64,000 nt of DNA, from NCBI GenBank assembly GCA_025266875.1, contig JALLLT010000055.1:124001-188000 (forward strand), read 5' to 3'. The translations under genes were made by a program, and so were the position numbers. The notes under the pieces are model-generated. The model had not been told where the DNA came from, did not search any database, and saw nothing but the letters and a program-made list of their open reading frames with translations. This document shows, piece by piece, positions 24,836-33,754 of this stretch. Source of the DNA: Fennellomyces sp. T-0311 (taxonomy: Eukaryota > Mucoromycota > Mucoromycetes > Mucorales > Lichtheimiaceae). Position 1 is the first letter of the stretch, and the number at the start of each line of letters is the position of its first letter.

Positions 24836-26023
24836 CCGATTGCAAAGTCGTCAATGAGCATATCCTTTATTATGAGAGGATGACATTTGTTTATGTATTT
24901 TGAGACACTTTGTACAATGCGTAATATATCCCTACGTAAGTGACAACGGGATCAATGGGGCTAACCATTAGGTCCGTACTTACTGTACATATTCGCATCA
25001 GACAGTCCCGTGCTATTCACACTACTTCTATACGTTATTCGCGGTATAGAACGTTAAATCCAACAACTATTATAGCAATCATCATTATAATATAACCTCC
25101 GTATTGTCTTACACAGCGATTCCGAATGTTAATAATACGTATGGCGGTTAATAGATATAATGTCTCAATCGAACATTATGTACCACTAATGCTACAACTC
25201 AGAATCTTCCGGTAATAGGATAGTGCTGTATAGTGGCTACGCGAATCTGATATACCCAGATTCGCAACGCACTTTCAAGTTTTCTATGTAGCATGCTTCT
25301 TAAAGCATTCTATTACTACACTATTAGTAGCAGTAATTCGGCCACTGCTTTGCACAAAGTTCCATTTTCTGCATCAGTCGTTTCGGGTTCTTACAAGAGT
25401 ATGAGTGCTAGGGTATTATTGCCATGCTCATTACGTAATATGCATCTTTACGATAAGCATCACCTTCAACTTTTTTTACAGTAGCAACCATTTGTAGGGT
25501 GCAATATAACAAGCTCACGTAGCACATGACCAAAAGTATCAACTCTCAACGTACTTGATATAACAAATCGTAAATCTATGCAGTCGTTTCATCACCGTCG
25601 GCCTTCATCATGATAACTCTGGGGCGGTTATAGGTACCCCAGCAAAAGTGATGAGTATCAGCGCTCAGTAAGTGACAATGCTTGGTAGAAACTAGGATTG
25701 TTGAGAATACAACAAACACATTCGTATTTAAATGTAGTTTTATTCGCAAGAATGCTAATTATACTCTTTAGTAAATGTACGAGTATAGCCTTTTTGTTTC
25801 CTATAGAGTTGTCAGTCAAATCTAATATATGTTCATGTTGTTTGACATATAGTGTTTGGTAAACCAGAACGTAGTGCTGTTTTATATCACTGTACGCCCA
25901 AAGTTAGTAGTTGATATATCCAGGATAGCAGGATTGTTGCATTTACAGATTGAAATTGAACAATTACAAGCCGTAGTTCCATGTTTAACAAGATGTCAAC
26001 TAAATGGGGTATCGTGCGACGAA
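24836..26023. other. AT-rich region between tiny gene copies 1 and 2
   Basis: About 1.2 kb without a supported gene. Short ATG-plus-GTAAGT arrangements occur on both strands near 24918-24990, but no matching second exon with the C-x-H-G motif follows. I see no transposon remnant. Confidence 0.4.
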
Positions 26024-26184
26024 CTAGGGGTTACAATGTGCACAGTTTACCCAGCTTAAGCCATGGGGACACTTCCAGATACGGTCAACCTTTTGTGGGC
26101 AGTGATATTTTTGGAGAGCAGTGTGGCTATAGTTCAGACAGTACTTAACATAGAGCTTTCTATCTAAAAGACAACTTACGGCAT
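26024..26184 (-). CDS. Tiny spliced protein with C-x-H-G-x5-C-x2-C-N-P motif, copy 2 (35 aa)
   Basis: The architecture is the same as copy 1: a 5-nt first coding exon (26180-26184, ATGCC), a 53-nt intron (GTAAGT...ACTATAG), then exon 2 (26024-26126). The protein begins MPHTALQKYHCPQKVDRI and ends in KCPHGLSWVNCAHCNP, with the stop codon directly after Pro35. The four putative metal ligands are Cys21, His23, Cys30 and Cys33. The region upstream (TATATAAAAGCGCAG, then TATTACTCTCTCACTGC) aligns with copy 1 (TATAAAAGCTCAG, TATTACTCTTTCACAG), which shows common descent by duplication. The YH-x-P-x4-RI segment is shared with copy 3. Function unknown. Confidence 0.75.
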
Positions 26185-26233
26185 CTTTAAGAGCAGTGAG
26201 AGAGTAATATGTCATGTGAATGGAAGAGCTGCG

Positions 26234-26244
26234 CTTTTATATAT
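26234..26244 (-). promoter_or_regulatory. TATA box of tiny gene copy 2
   Basis: Minus strand reads CCAATATATAAAAGCGCAG. It is 50 bp upstream of the ATG at 26184. It is homologous in sequence and position to the box of copy 1. Confidence 0.6.
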
Positions 26245-26567
26245 TGGTTATAAAGCGGTCAGTGAGTGTACTTTTCATTGTTTAACGAATGCGGTTGGGC
26301 TATTGGGTAGGTGTACATTTCTGTTGTCAATGTAACAGAACAATATTCATTATTAGCTAAAGGAATGATTGCATTCTTCTTAAAAGATATAATATCGTGC
26401 ATTAGATTGTTCATAGCAAAACTATATCCAATCTGATTTGATATTGCTCAATGTTGGAGTAATCTTCCGTTATTGTCATACCGTATTACCAAAATAAGTA
26501 TATCAAAGGGGCGAGTGAAAGGGTATCACTCGTTGATGTATGTGATTGTTGACCACTTCGCCATCCC

Positions 26568-26574
26568 TATAAAT
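26568..26574 (+). promoter_or_regulatory. TATA box of tiny gene copy 3
   Basis: CCCTATAAATTACAG lies 56 bp before the ATG at 26630. The interval 26185-26629 is thus a shared divergent promoter region for copies 2 and 3 and holds nothing else I can support. Confidence 0.55.
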
Positions 26575-26629
26575 TACAGAACTTCTATGCAAGGTTATGA
26601 TCCATCTTTCTTCCATTGCTTTAAAAAGA

Positions 26630-26857
26630 ATGTCGTAAGTGGCTTTGAAGGCACATACAACCCTTTCTCTTTAATGACGCTTTGAAAACTATAGTTGCAC
26701 TCTCGACGAAGAATACCACTTCCCGTGCGAAATGAAGCGCATACACTCTCTTGGCTTCACACCTGTCAAATGTCGCCATGGCATGAATTTGAAGATTTGC
26801 CGTCTCTGTAATCCCGAGCTCGCCGTAAGTGAGCGCAATGTGCTAAAGTCACGTTAA
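26630..26857 (+). CDS. Tiny spliced protein with C-x-H-G-x5-C-x2-C-N-P motif, copy 3 (55 or 46 aa)
   Basis: The 5-nt first coding exon (26630-26634, ATGTC) and a 60-nt intron (GTAAGT...CTATAG) are at the same position and phase as in copies 1 and 2. Exon 2 starts at 26695. The protein begins MSCTLDEEYHFPCEMKRI and carries KCRHGMNLKICRLCNP with Cys28, His30, Cys37 and Cys40. Read straight through, it ends at TAA 26855-26857 (55 aa). A second perfect donor GTAAGT follows GAGCTCGCC, and an acceptor CGTAG at 26871-26875 would give a 46-aa form ending NPELAAA with stop 26882-26884. That form is closer in length to the sister copies. Which form is made cannot be told from sequence. Transcribed divergently from copy 2. 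Confidence 0.72.
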
Positions 26858-26884
26858 AGATGCTATGACCCGTAGGCGGCATAA

Positions 26885-28788
26885 GGCTCAATATCGGAAA
26901 CGCAAAAGTGTTATACAGTAAATGTACGTATTTGCATATATCTACGTATTAAAGTGGATAATCATTTAATATAAGAAGTAGAGAAGATATATGTAGAAAG
27001 GTTGGGAAGTTTTTTGTCCTAAATCAATTAACAGCTACCTACTGTAATACACTATCCTAGTTTCATCTGGATGCATATGAGGAAGCTATTGACTACTAAA
27101 CTAGGTTAAAAATGCTCGTTAGAATATCCTCAGCATGATATTCCTAAGACCTTCCTTTTCGCCACTGACTACGCTCATTCATGTAATGAATTATCACTTT
27201 TTGGCTATTACGTATAATCTTTCAATTTCAGAACAAATATGATATAATTCCAAGATTTTGCAGCCAAACACTTTAAACTTGGGAACTTCCTGGGCACAAT
27301 GAACGCTAAACTTCGTTTTTACATATGCTGCAAGCAAAGCGACTCTTTTTATATTCTCTACATGGCCGTTCTTTATATGTTGAGGCACCTGAAAAGGCCT
27401 TCCGATTTACCTATCAATAAATGTTAAATGGTTTTATATGCGCATGTTGGAATACCAATTATTGAACGTTGGCGAGAAACAGAAATATTGCGGTATTGTT
27501 AAATTACTAACATATCATCCATACTTACTGTAGATCCATTCCCACTGCTACAATGTACTTGACTTCGTAGATCGCCACTTGGAATGTGAAGATATAAAAG
27601 TTGCGTCAGGATTGCCGTGCTTACTCCAATACTTCTTGCTCCTTAAGTGATTTTGGTGTGGTGACACTTCAGTTTTTTTTCGCTCGCCTGTAAATATCTG
27701 TATGTTAAGTTCAGCGCGGTGGGTATAATGTCAAAATGACCACCGAGATTGGTTGGTTCACAGCATGTGACCTTTTGGCTCAATCCAATACGATCTTGCA
27801 CGGACAGCAGGTTTTAGCTACATATTACCGAATAATACAGCCTTAGTTTATCATAGCTTTCTAGTAATATATTATTGCTTGCGTACGTATTGATTTATTA
27901 TGGTTTTGTCTACTTGCTTGCGGATTTCATGAAGTAGCTGGTGCGCTTGCTTCAGCTGGTTCATACCTAGGAATCAAAGGCTCACTGGTATATTGAAATA
28001 GTCAATGTTATTGGACCGTGCCTGGAAATTCAGGTGCTCGGAAAAGCGTCACCATAATAGTGCCCGAGATTGAGGTGAAAAGGGCACGGAGGCGGAAGCA
28101 GATTAAGATAGCTCAGGCGTTAATCAGTATCCTGATCGATGGCAAGGACTGCTGCAGAGCCGATGATTGGAAAATATTACTCTATGTCAGGATGTATATA
28201 TGCTCAAACAGAACATTTACGCAAATGTTAATTTGCACACTAGTTAACATCAGAGAGTAGAATACGGAATATGTGGTGTGCTGCAAGATCGTTTGCGGCT
28301 TTGATGGAACCTTAGATAAAAATAGATTCTGTGTCGCGTTTGTATGTCTTACGTATCTTTGATGGAAGGTCATCATTGACTGAAGAAACGTGATGTAAAG
28401 AGCAACAAAATTTACCGGTCCTCGTTTGAAAGTAAAGTATTGGTGCTTCACTTTTCACATCTTATAATGTTGACAAAATCAGTAGTAATCCGATATCCTG
28501 CATACATATACCGACTCAATTCCAAGTTACACTATGTGCGGCGTAGCGCAAATATTGTAACACGGGTATAAGCGGTTTATATTTTACTCTTGTACAAACA
28601 TAAATCTCCTCATCTATTTCTTTCTTTCTTCTGAATTTCTTGGTATCTCATCGCAAAGTATCACATTAACTGTAAACTGTTATACCTGCATACTCAGGAA
28701 CGTCTCAGAAGCGAAAGTGTGTCAAGGTCAGAAATGATGATACTGTACTTTATCAATCAGTCTAATGCTTGACGGATGAAATACTAGT
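26885..28788. other. Gene-poor AT-rich region
   Basis: 1.9 kb before the HET-domain gene. A plus-strand ORF around 28018-28260 is rich in basic residues (KRARRRKQIK) but has no ATG-supported or spliced structure I trust. A minus-strand ATGGATCTACA/GTAAGT start with an upstream TTTTATAT at about 27590 is discussed under rejected items. Confidence 0.4.
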
Positions 28789-30438
28789 ATGTATACTTCT
28801 TATGAAGACCGCCAATACACTGTACGAAGCATTCGCGAACGTAAAGTAACGAAGCTTACAAGATGGCGAACCCGTTCATCAGAAAGATTCACCACTCTTC
28901 CAGAGCCAACGTTTAAGCCCACCAAACTTCTTCGGGTATCTGATATGCAAGTGGTCACAGGATCAAGCATTACAGGTGGATACTGTGCTTTGTCATACTC
29001 CTGGAATTGGTCCGGCGACATGAAAAAAAATGCGAACGGCGAATACGACCGAGTAGACCATGGCCTTCACGAGCTTATCCATTACCAGGAAAAGGTCAAG
29101 AAAGAGCGGCGCCGGAGGGGAAGAAACAGGAAACGACACTTTACAAAAACTACTCAATATGTCACATTTGGAGGCATCATTCAAAAAATATGCAAGGATT
29201 TTAATATCGAGTATATATGGTACGACCAAATGTGCATCAATCAATCCGATCGAGAGGAGAAGAAGCGCGAAATCAAGCAGATGCATCTGGTGTATCGACA
29301 TGCCCATTGCACAATTGTACTTATCCCAGAGATGTTTCATACATATCGGGGTCCTCGAAAAGGTTATCGAGTAGATTCCCTAACACGCCTATATCGTTCC
29401 GAGTGGCTGAAACGTGCTTGGACTCTGGAAGAAGCAGCTTTGTCCAGGCAGCTCCTTTTCATTGGCCGTAACGTCCATATTCACTCACGTGTTATAGCCG
29501 ATCCATCTGCAGAAGAATATACAATTTACTCGTATCTACATGATATTTGTCGGAGGCCACTGCGGTGGAATGCATCCAATATGCTATGTCATATCCGCGG
29601 ACGCACAAGTAGTAGATTGCACGACATATTCTTTGCACTCGCCAACATGGTTCCTCACATCATGAACGAAATTAATTTCGGCTACAATCAAAGCTTACAA
29701 ACGTTGGCAGTTCAATTTTTGAGTCAACTTGCAAAGAACGATCTATCGATACTGTGCTTTGGAGGAAATGACGACAGCGACAGTCCCCGAAAAATTCTTG
29801 GACAAGAATCTGATGTCTTGTTACCATCCTGGGCAGGGAATGACGGAGATAACATCCCTACAACAGCAGACGAAAATATGGAAACAAATTTTACGGATTA
29901 TACCATTACCGACGGAATAATGCATACGACAACCCAGTGTATCTCTGTTGCCGTCGAGAATGATCCACGAATGTCTTACAAAGAAGCTGTCACCTTGGAT
30001 TTATGCAAAGTAGAATTCGATCTAGAAATTGAATTACCTGCACGAGTTGATCTACCGCGGCACTCCCAAATGTTGACATTCATACCGTTTTTCGAAAGGC
30101 TATTCGCTTTCATCGGTCCATCTCCAGGCGAATTTGAGCTGGCCATAACACATATGCTTCCCTTAACGCCAAGTGCTACGAGCTGGATCAACGAGCCATC
30201 ATTATCTTCAAAAGAAGTGGTTGGCGGCTTTTTGTCTTTGACAGATCAAAGCAGTACGGAGTGCGTGATCCTTTACGGAATTCAGTTTAACTTTCCTCGT
30301 GAACCTGATTGGAGCATTTACCCGGTCGTTAAGCAAGATGGGGATCATTACAAGTCAATCGGGATATGTACTCTATTCAACCGTTTGGAGCTATATGACG
30401 CTGTAGTCATAGAAACAAAAGAGATTCACATTAAATGA
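28789..30438 (+). CDS. HET-domain (heterokaryon incompatibility-like) protein
   Basis: Single-exon gene for 549 residues. The HET-domain signatures are clear: YCALSYSW (residues about 66-73), YIWYDQMCINQSDREEKKRE followed by HLVYRHAHCTIVLI, and WLKRAWTLEEAALSRQLLFI. In ascomycetes such domains trigger cell death after fusion of unlike mycelia; outside that group the role is largely unknown. The start ATG 28789 begins MYTSYEDRQYTVRS. The C-terminal 330 residues show no domain I know. The lack of introns contrasts with nearly all neighbours, which have several; this could mean retroposition, transfer or simply family habit. Confidence 0.85.
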   Translation: MYTSYEDRQYTVRSIRERKVTKLTRWRTRSSERFTTLPEPTFKPTKLLRVSDMQVVTGSSITGGYCALSYSWNWSGDMKKNANGEYDRVDHGLHELIHYQEKVKKERRRRGRNRKRHFTKTTQYVTFGGIIQKICKDFNIEYIWYDQMCINQSDREEKKREIKQMHLVYRHAHCTIVLIPEMFHTYRGPRKGYRVDSLTRLYRSEWLKRAWTLEEAALSRQLLFIGRNVHIHSRVIADPSAEEYTIYSYLHDICRRPLRWNASNMLCHIRGRTSSRLHDIFFALANMVPHIMNEINFGYNQSLQTLAVQFLSQLAKNDLSILCFGGNDDSDSPRKILGQESDVLLPSWAGNDGDNIPTTADENMETNFTDYTITDGIMHTTTQCISVAVENDPRMSYKEAVTLDLCKVEFDLEIELPARVDLPRHSQMLTFIPFFERLFAFIGPSPGEFELAITHMLPLTPSATSWINEPSLSSKEVVGGFLSLTDQSSTECVILYGIQFNFPREPDWSIYPVVKQDGDHYKSIGICTLFNRLELYDAVVIETKEIHIK

Positions 30439-30576
30439 AGCATGTAGGCTAACGAAAGTCGGCTGTTACACACTTGATCCGTAATATGGTGATAGGGTCG
30501 GAGTTGGTGTTAAGAACATCGTGCATCAACCCCCAACGATGTGTCAGACCTTCCAGACGCGACATACAAAGTTACA

Positions 30577-31218
30577 ATGGGACAAGCCGGCTCACATCTC
30601 GAAGACATGGTCAACTCCTCGAATTGTAATGCAGTTTAAGCAAACATTTTGAAAGCGTATGTTTAACGTTTATGGGGATTGTGATATTTGTAGTCTCGGC
30701 CGAGGAGATTCAGCGATTGTACAAACGGTTCATGAAGCTTGACAAAGATCGGTCTGGATCCATTGACAAGGACGAGTTCCTGTCGATTCCACAGATTGCA
30801 AATAATCCGTTGGCGTCTCGGATGATTGCCATCTTCGACGAAGACGGTGGAGGCGATGTCGACTTCTTCGAGTTTATCAAAGGGCTGAGCACGTTCAGTG
30901 CACGGGGAAACAAGCGGGAGAAGCTTGAATGTATGGAATTACGTGATTTGTATTTGCAAGTGATTAACTGGTTTTGTTCTAGTCGCCTTCAAAGTGTACG
31001 ATATGGACCGCGACGGGTACATCTCGAACGGCGAGCTGTTTCTAGTTCTGAAGATGATGGTAGGCAACAACCTCAAAGACGCACAGCTGCAGCAGATCGT
31101 GGACAAGACGATCATGGAGGCGGACAAGGACATGGACGGACGCATTGGGTTTGACGAGTTTCTATTGATGGTGGAGAATACGGACGTGGCACGGCAGATG
31201 ACACTCGAGAATTTCTAG
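30577..31218 (+). CDS. CNB1: Calcineurin regulatory subunit B
   Basis: Ca2+-binding subunit of the phosphatase calcineurin. Three exons: ATG 30577 ([16 protein letters not shown]), then [19 protein letters not shown], then [17 protein letters not shown]. Gly2 in MGQAGS is a myristoylation site. All four EF-hand loops are present: [36 protein letters not shown] and [12 protein letters not shown]. The second loop keeps acidic ends but has a GGG centre, as in other calcineurin B proteins. The exon borders fall at the same split codons (AAT-T/TC and GAA-T/TC). Complete at about 174 residues, ending MTLENF. The gene converges with the acidic polyQ gene. Confidence 0.95.
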
Positions 31219-31367
31219 GGCACTTGGGTTCGATAAAGCTGCATATTCTTTGTTGCATGACAGTATACTCTGTTCTTTTTCTCTGTTTCTCTCTCTCTCG
31301 CAATAATGATGCTGTAATCACAAATGCCAAATGGGGATAAAAAGCTCTGTTGATCTAGGATCATTCA

Positions 31368-31862
31368 TTACGCAACTACATCGATTTCTTGGGCAGTATC
31401 GTTTTCACTACTAGTGTCGCCCTGCTGCTGCTGCTGCTGCTGTTGCTCAGCTGCTGCTTCTTCCTCTTCATCAAGAAGTGCAAGCGCCAATGCGAGTGCC
31501 TCCTCCTCGTCATCACTATTACCGCCGTCCATCAAGTACTCCAGATCAAGGCCGCCGTCAGCCTCACACTGCTCCAGCAAGTCGTCGAACCAGGATTCAA
31601 GCTGAAGCTCGCTCTCGTGCTTCATCCGCCTGGCTTCGGTATTGGAGACGTCCGAAGACAAGTGTTCGATCTGCAGCATGAGCGTCTTGAGCGTTTCCAG
31701 TGATTCGGCCGGGATCTCGCCGCATGCGGGTGTGGATCGAATTTCGTCGAGCACATGGGTCAGCTCACTTAGAAGGCCTTGATCATTGCGACGTCCCCGT
31801 TTTGATGTCCTTGCTTCGTCCTCATGTGGTAAAGGTCGTTTGCGATCAGATTGTGTTGTCAT
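31368..31862 (-). CDS. Acidic nuclear-type protein with polyglutamine, unknown function
   Basis: Single exon, 164 residues. The N-terminus carries a bipartite basic signal (RKRPLPHEDEARTSKRGRR) that suggests nuclear import. The middle is helical (LSELTHVLDEIRSTPACGEI, LETLKTLMLQIEHLSSDVSN, RRMKHESELQLESWFDDLLE). The C-terminal third is very acidic with ALALALLDEEEEAAAE followed by eight Gln. No family is recognised. The helical core could be a coiled-coil protein-binding part, but that is a guess. It lies head-on to calcineurin B with a 150-bp gap. Confidence 0.65.
   Translation of the reverse strand: MTTQSDRKRPLPHEDEARTSKRGRRNDQGLLSELTHVLDEIRSTPACGEIPAESLETLKTLMLQIEHLSSDVSNTEARRMKHESELQLESWFDDLLEQCEADGGLDLEYLMDGGNSDDEEEALALALALLDEEEEAAAEQQQQQQQQGDTSSENDTAQEIDVVA
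31422..31447 (-). repeat. CAG trinucleotide repeat coding polyQ
   Basis: Seven CTG units plus one TTG on the plus strand, read as CAG/CAA on the coding strand, encode eight glutamines in the acidic protein at 31368-31862. Such runs vary in length between strains. Confidence 0.8.
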
Positions 31863-32020
31863 GGTGGGTTATAAAACAAGATATAGTGATGACGATTAAG
31901 CAGGCAAGGTGCCTTCTTCTTGTTACGCGCTACAGTAATAGACAAGGAATTGGAGCAACCAAGTAGAGATCCGGATGCGAATATGGTATGACTCGCACAA
32001 TGACCGGAAAAGAGAGAGAG

Positions 32021-32335
32021 CTAGCGCTTCCGGCTATCCCTGCACTTATATGCGGGGATTGGTCGTGGCTTTGCCTCAGTGATTTGTTGCATAGCTATGT
32101 TCTTATGTTCTTCCATGTCGCCTAATCCTTTGCCCTCAGATACCCAGAGTATATCCACATGGATGCCAAACATAACGCTGTGCCAATTACCGTAAAGGGC
32201 ATCTCGCTCTTTTCTAATTAAGCGACTGCATGGATATGCCACTGGTTCTTTATCAGTAACGTTTCTGCATGACCCACCAAGGGTGCGCATTTCCCACAAC
32301 GCTGCTTGATGTTCTTCGATGAAGGAAAACATCAT
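32021..32335 (-). CDS. Small orphan protein, divergent from DAD4
   Basis: An open frame of 104 codons begins MMFSFIEEHQAALWEMRTLG. A likely intron (32095-32190; GTAATT donor, ACATAG acceptor, 96 nt) would give a 72-residue protein that joins RKERDALY to AMQQITEAKPRPIPAYKC. The 96-nt segment has no stop and is a multiple of three, so both forms stay in frame. The protein has three or four Cys and a basic end (RDSRKR), with no signal peptide or membrane helix. No family is recognised. It shares a 120-bp promoter with DAD4, which argues for a real gene. Confidence 0.5.
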   Translation of the reverse strand: MMFSFIEEHQAALWEMRTLGGSCRNVTDKEPVAYPCSRLIRKERDALYGNWHSVMFGIHVDILWVSEGKGLGDMEEHKNIAMQQITEAKPRPIPAYKCRDSRKR

Positions 32336-32455
32336 TTATGCGTATGCCGTATTGGAATGGAGTACGCCATCAATGGCTATGCTTAAAAGTACAAGTGGAT
32401 GCACATGCTGAAAAGGCGACTTCCACACGCTGAGTCCGATTCAGCCACTTTTGGC

Positions 32456-32792
32456 ATGGATCCATATGAGAAAGCGCAGAATGCTCTACTTATAAGAATA
32501 ATAGACAATGTCGTAAGTTGCTGCCATGCAAATATAATCAGCCTAATCTTAATCGTTTCTTTCATAGTCGAAACTCAGTGAAGCCGTCGACAATCTAAAT
32601 GAGCGAGTGGAGGTAATGATGAAACTGCACTTGATTGATCATGATCTGAGATTGCCGACATGATAACAGGAGGCGAACAAGGAAAACAGAGACCTCTCTC
32701 TCTTTAAGCAAATGTTTTCGTCATACTACAATTCGTCTCAAATGTATCTGCAAACGACAAAGTCGCATTCAGATTCTACACGAACCCCTTGA
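32456..32792 (+). CDS. DAD4: DASH/DAM1 complex subunit Dad4
   Basis: Fungus-specific kinetochore ring component that couples chromosomes to spindle microtubules. Three exons (32456-32512, 32568-32612, 32670-32792) give 74 residues, the normal Dad4 size. The start MDPYEKAQNALLIRIIDNV matches the Dad4 N-terminal pattern M-x-N/D-PYE-x-Q-x-x-L-x-R-I-I. Heptad-like helices follow (SKLSEAVDNLNERVEEANKE, then SLFKQMFSSYYNSSQMYL), then a short tail. An upstream in-frame ATG at 32405 would add 17 residues that the family lacks, so 32456 is preferred. Borders are GTAAGT..CATAG and GTAATG..AACAG. The small exon sizes hide this gene from ORF scans. Confidence 0.88.
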
Positions 32793-33754
32793 CCACTCTA
32801 TCCAGTCTTGAACCAAATAAAATACGTTATCGCACACGCGTCATTTGGCGCAACCTTGCAACACCTGGATATCAACCATGATATATGATGGCTCTATTCC
32901 TGAATTCTCGCTACTGAGCAAGCATTGTGCCAACAAATTGGCTGGGCCTTGATGCAAGAAACTCGGCAACAATATCAATGCAGGATGACACTTCGTTGGA
33001 AGTGCAGTACGTTCTGGAGGCTTCGACTGTATGTATCTGTATCAGGTTATGTATGACATGCGCTATTGTGCTATGGAACTGTGTATATCAGGAATGGCAG
33101 GTGAAAAGACTTTGATTTCTGAGCAACATGTGATTAAGTAAGGATGATAATTTCTCGATTTTGCATATGGCAACATGCACAATACATATGAGTTTCATGT
33201 AGATGGTTTGAACTATTAGTAGAGGAAACGTGTTGAAATGCACTATATATACCTTTGAGCACTTGATATATTTTCTTTTCTTGTTGTCGACATCAGTCAT
33301 AATCATGCCTCCTTATACATCTATCTGAACTTTTCTATAGAGAACGCACAAAAACTGCATTTCTCAGTTACATACGAGTTGTTAGTCCACGTAAACACAG
33401 CAATATTTGAGTGTGTAATCACAATCGAAATCACCAACAGTAGGCTACGTTGCCCGACTGTACAACCTTGTTTAGAAGATTAAGCGCTTGAGGATTATTA
33501 CTTGCCAGTCTATGTCAAAATGTGGAGAAGCCGGCTGAGCCATATGCATGAGGTTTTTTCACCATATTTAGGAATAAATGGTAATGTAATGCTTTTCTCG
33601 GTAAAGTGATATAACCGCCAATGCAAGATAATTGTCACAAGTGCATCAGGTTCAGGAGTGTACGCCCATAAGTCATGAGAATGGACGTACGTTGCTTTTT
33701 ATGAGATATGTAATAACAACATTTAGCCCTTTTGAGACAGATATACAACATGGA
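32793..33754. other. AT-rich intergenic region
   Basis: 962 bp between the 3' ends of DAD4 and the CNNM-like gene. Short ORFs only; nothing supported. Confidence 0.45.

Noticed and set aside
24900..25000. ATG...GTAAGT arrangements on both strands near 24918-24990
   Set aside because: The introns implied are too short or the second exons have no motif or family resemblance; probably chance in AT-rich DNA.
27306..27540. Possible fourth tiny gene: minus-strand ATGGATCTACA/GTAAGT with upstream TTTTATAT and a downstream exon containing FACSICKNEV
   Set aside because: The only in-frame join needs an intron of about 170 nt, the peptide is 20 residues and it lacks the C-x-H-G motif. It could be a decayed copy but the support is too weak.
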